From a virus: a stretch of 20,604 nt of DNA. Below, one piece after another: positions 19,679 to 20,604 of this stretch (its first letter is position 1; each line of letters begins with the position of its first letter). The notes under the pieces are model-generated. The model ran no database searches. It saw only the letters and a list, made by a program, of their open reading frames with translations, and was not told the DNA's origin. The stretch lies in IMG/VR virus record IMGVR_UViG_3300046507_000126, positions 1 to 20,604 of that record; one strand, given 5' to 3'. The position numbers and the translations under genes are program-made.

Positions 19679-19705
19679 TCAAGCCCTATTATTTATAGGG
19701 CTTGA
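19679..19705 (-). terminator. Hairpin covering the end of the 256-residue gene, with a late promoter in its loop
   Basis: Bases 19679-19689 pair perfectly with 19695-19705 (11 pairs, AAGCCCTAT/ATAGGGCTT core) around a five-base loop. The stem encodes the last eight codons, and the TGA stop (19681-19679) is in the stem. On the minus strand ATTATTTAAATT follows, weakly T-rich. Confidence 0.65.
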
Positions 19706-20449
19706 CTCTTTGTCTTTCCACTGCTTTCTACGCTTAGAATTGTGCTTCCAAGACTTTCTCTGTTTCCATCTGTTGCAACGAACATCGTCCCAAGTGTTTG
19801 GAATGTTCGCCGTCTTCCCACGGAAAGTTGGCTCACCTTCTTCCTTGATTACAGCGGCCACCATTTTGTGGGTGCTGTAAGTGCTGATTCTACGATAGGT
19901 ACGATACAGTCTGAAGTTATACTCAGGATAATCCTCCATGTAGCGAGGGTTACCACCAGTGTCTTCTTCGTGCTCATAGAACTTCTTGATCTTGTGTGGG
20001 TTACCGGTTTTGACAACCAGAGTCCCACGGATCATTTCACGGTGGCACTGTTCGCGCTTGTAAGCCTCAGTTCCGTACTTGTATCTGTACGGCTTCTTTA
20101 CCATCTTCTCTACATCGACAATATCACCGAGACTATCGGTTACGTAGAAACCGAACAGATGGCTATGGGTGTTATCGTCTCTGTATCTTGGAACACTGAT
20201 GTTGTCACCGTGTTCGTTAACCACGACATCGAAATAATAGAAACGAGTGGTTTCCTTGAAATTGATGGCGAGTTTAGTTTTGTTGATGGTCAGAAGGTTA
20301 GTGAAACGCTTGCCGTATTCCTTCAGGGAGTAGGCGTTCATTTCGCTGAAGAGGTCTTCGATGTTATCGAACGTCTTAACCGCACGGTCTAGGTTCTTAT
20401 CGTAGACAGTGTATTCTTCTTTCTTAACTTCAGTTGTTACTAGTTTCAT
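19679..20449 (-). CDS. Unknown protein with a strongly basic, aromatic C-terminus
   Basis: 256 residues with a good ribosome site (AGGAGAGAGTA) before the ATG at 20449. The body is alpha/beta with many charged and aromatic residues (KETTRFYYFDVVVNEHGD, GFYVTDSLGDIVDVEK). Residues about 225-246 are dense in lysine, arginine and tryptophan (RWKQRKSWKH then SKRRKQWKD), suggesting nucleic-acid binding. No enzymatic motif is recognised. The last codons and stop fall in a hairpin that may terminate transcription. A short inverted repeat (20461-20478) overlaps the leader just upstream. Confidence 0.8.
   Translation of the reverse strand: MKLVTTEVKKEEYTVYDKNLDRAVKTFDNIEDLFSEMNAYSLKEYGKRFTNLLTINKTKLAINFKETTRFYYFDVVVNEHGDNISVPRYRDDNTHSHLFGFYVTDSLGDIVDVEKMVKKPYRYKYGTEAYKREQCHREMIRGTLVVKTGNPHKIKKFYEHEEDTGGNPRYMEDYPEYNFRLYRTYRRISTYSTHKMVAAVIKEEGEPTFRGKTANIPNTWDDVRCNRWKQRKSWKHNSKRRKQWKDKESSPINNRA
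19690..19697 (-). promoter_or_regulatory. Perfect late-promoter box TATAAATA upstream of tRNA-Ser(GGA)
   Basis: An 8/8 match on the minus strand made of the hairpin loop and three stem bases, 25 bases ahead of the tRNA 5' end. Confidence 0.5.
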
Positions 20450-20460
20450 TACTCTCTCCT

Positions 20461-20478
20461 AATGTGTAAATTCACATT
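20461..20478. repeat. Short inverted repeat before the 256-residue gene
   Basis: AATGTG (20461-20466) and CACATT (20473-20478) are exact complements around six bases. It lies directly upstream of the ribosome site of the gene at 20449 and could form a small hairpin or an operator. Confidence 0.45.
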
Positions 20479-20513
20479 CGAAAGAGCAAGAACCTCATGA
20501 TGCTGTATTTCAT
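20472..20513 (-). CDS. Possible 13-residue leader peptide
   Basis: ATG at 20513 is preceded by a good ribosome site (AAAGGA, seven bases away) and encodes MKYSIMRFLLFRM before TGA at 20474-20472. It is too short to judge by composition; it could be a leader peptide for the gene at 20449 or chance. The stop overlaps the inverted repeat. Confidence 0.3.
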   Translation of the reverse strand: MKYSIMRFLLFRM

Positions 20514-20527
20514 TAGTTATCCTTTAA

Positions 20528-20604
20528 TTAACGTCTTACCCAATCATACCCACAAAAGTATGAATTACCATAACCGTCTGTGCAGTATCTTTCCACGCGA
20601 ACCC
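20528..20604 (-). CDS. C-terminal end of a gene entering from the right edge
   Basis: An open frame of 24 codons from the window edge to TAA at 20530-20528, ending CTDGYGNSYFCGYDWVRR. Two cysteines and a tyrosine- and glycine-rich tail read like the end of a small exported or lipoprotein-like phage protein, but too little is visible to name it. The next ribosome site follows its stop closely, as in an operon. Confidence 0.45.
   Translation of the reverse strand, partial: VRVERYCTDGYGNSYFCGYDWVRR

Noticed and set aside
19742-20392. Plus-strand open frame of 216 residues
   Set aside because: Lies antisense to the 256-residue gene, which has a strong ribosome site and phage-like sequence; this frame looks like a mirror of its codon pattern.

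Overview
The window is part of the genome of a large, tailed, T4-superfamily myovirus that infects a bacterium, probably Gram-negative. The main evidence is a run of recognisable T4-type virion genes: scaffold gp22, major capsid protein gp23, a gp13-like neck protein with an adjacent gp14-like protein, and small terminase gp16. There is also a gp41/DnaB-type helicase, a T4-type lysozyme, repeated late-promoter-like boxes resembling TATAAATA, and a tRNA cluster whose members carry encoded CCA ends. I cannot name the species or host from sequence alone. Nearly everything is on the minus strand, so transcription runs from high to low coordinates; the one clear plus-strand gene is at 11932-12603.

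Right part (about 12.6-20.6 kb): an accessory region of small genes and tRNAs. It holds tRNA-Ser(GGA), tRNA-Ser(GCT), tRNA-Met/Ile2(CAT), tRNA-Cys(GCA), tRNA-Ala(TGC), a divergent second Ala-like tRNA, tRNA-Gly(GCC) and tRNA-Trp(CCA). Interspersed are an HNH endonuclease, a CxxC protein and several unknowns. A tight four-gene operon (18355 to 15937) starts at a good sigma70-like promoter and encodes two unknown proteins, an R2K-type ATP-grasp ligase and a DUF5664/MazZ-type nucleotide pyrophosphohydrolase with an extra C-terminal region. Two related calcineurin-like phosphatases flank an unknown gene. Downstream is a 75-residue protein matching the Acb2 cyclic-oligonucleotide sponge family (anti-CBASS).

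Middle (11.7-8.4 kb): the plus-strand gene encodes a protein-kinase-like protein whose first 12 residues resemble the T4 capsid-targeting peptide. It is divergent from the scaffold gene gp22, which is followed by the capsid gene gp23, a strong terminator, lysozyme and a small unknown protein.

Left part (8.4-0 kb): a membrane-anchored unknown, then a 983-residue neck protein made of an FN3-like domain, about ten W-Y/F-D repeats and a gp13-like C-terminus. Next comes a 575-residue cysteine-rich, discoidin-containing protein that may be gp14-like. After these are the helicase, two small proteins, the small terminase and a helix-turn-helix protein cut by the window edge.

Likely regulation: TATAAATA-like boxes precede many minus-strand units and also the plus-strand gene. 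In three places the box lies in the loop of a strong hairpin, so one element could end one transcript and start the next.
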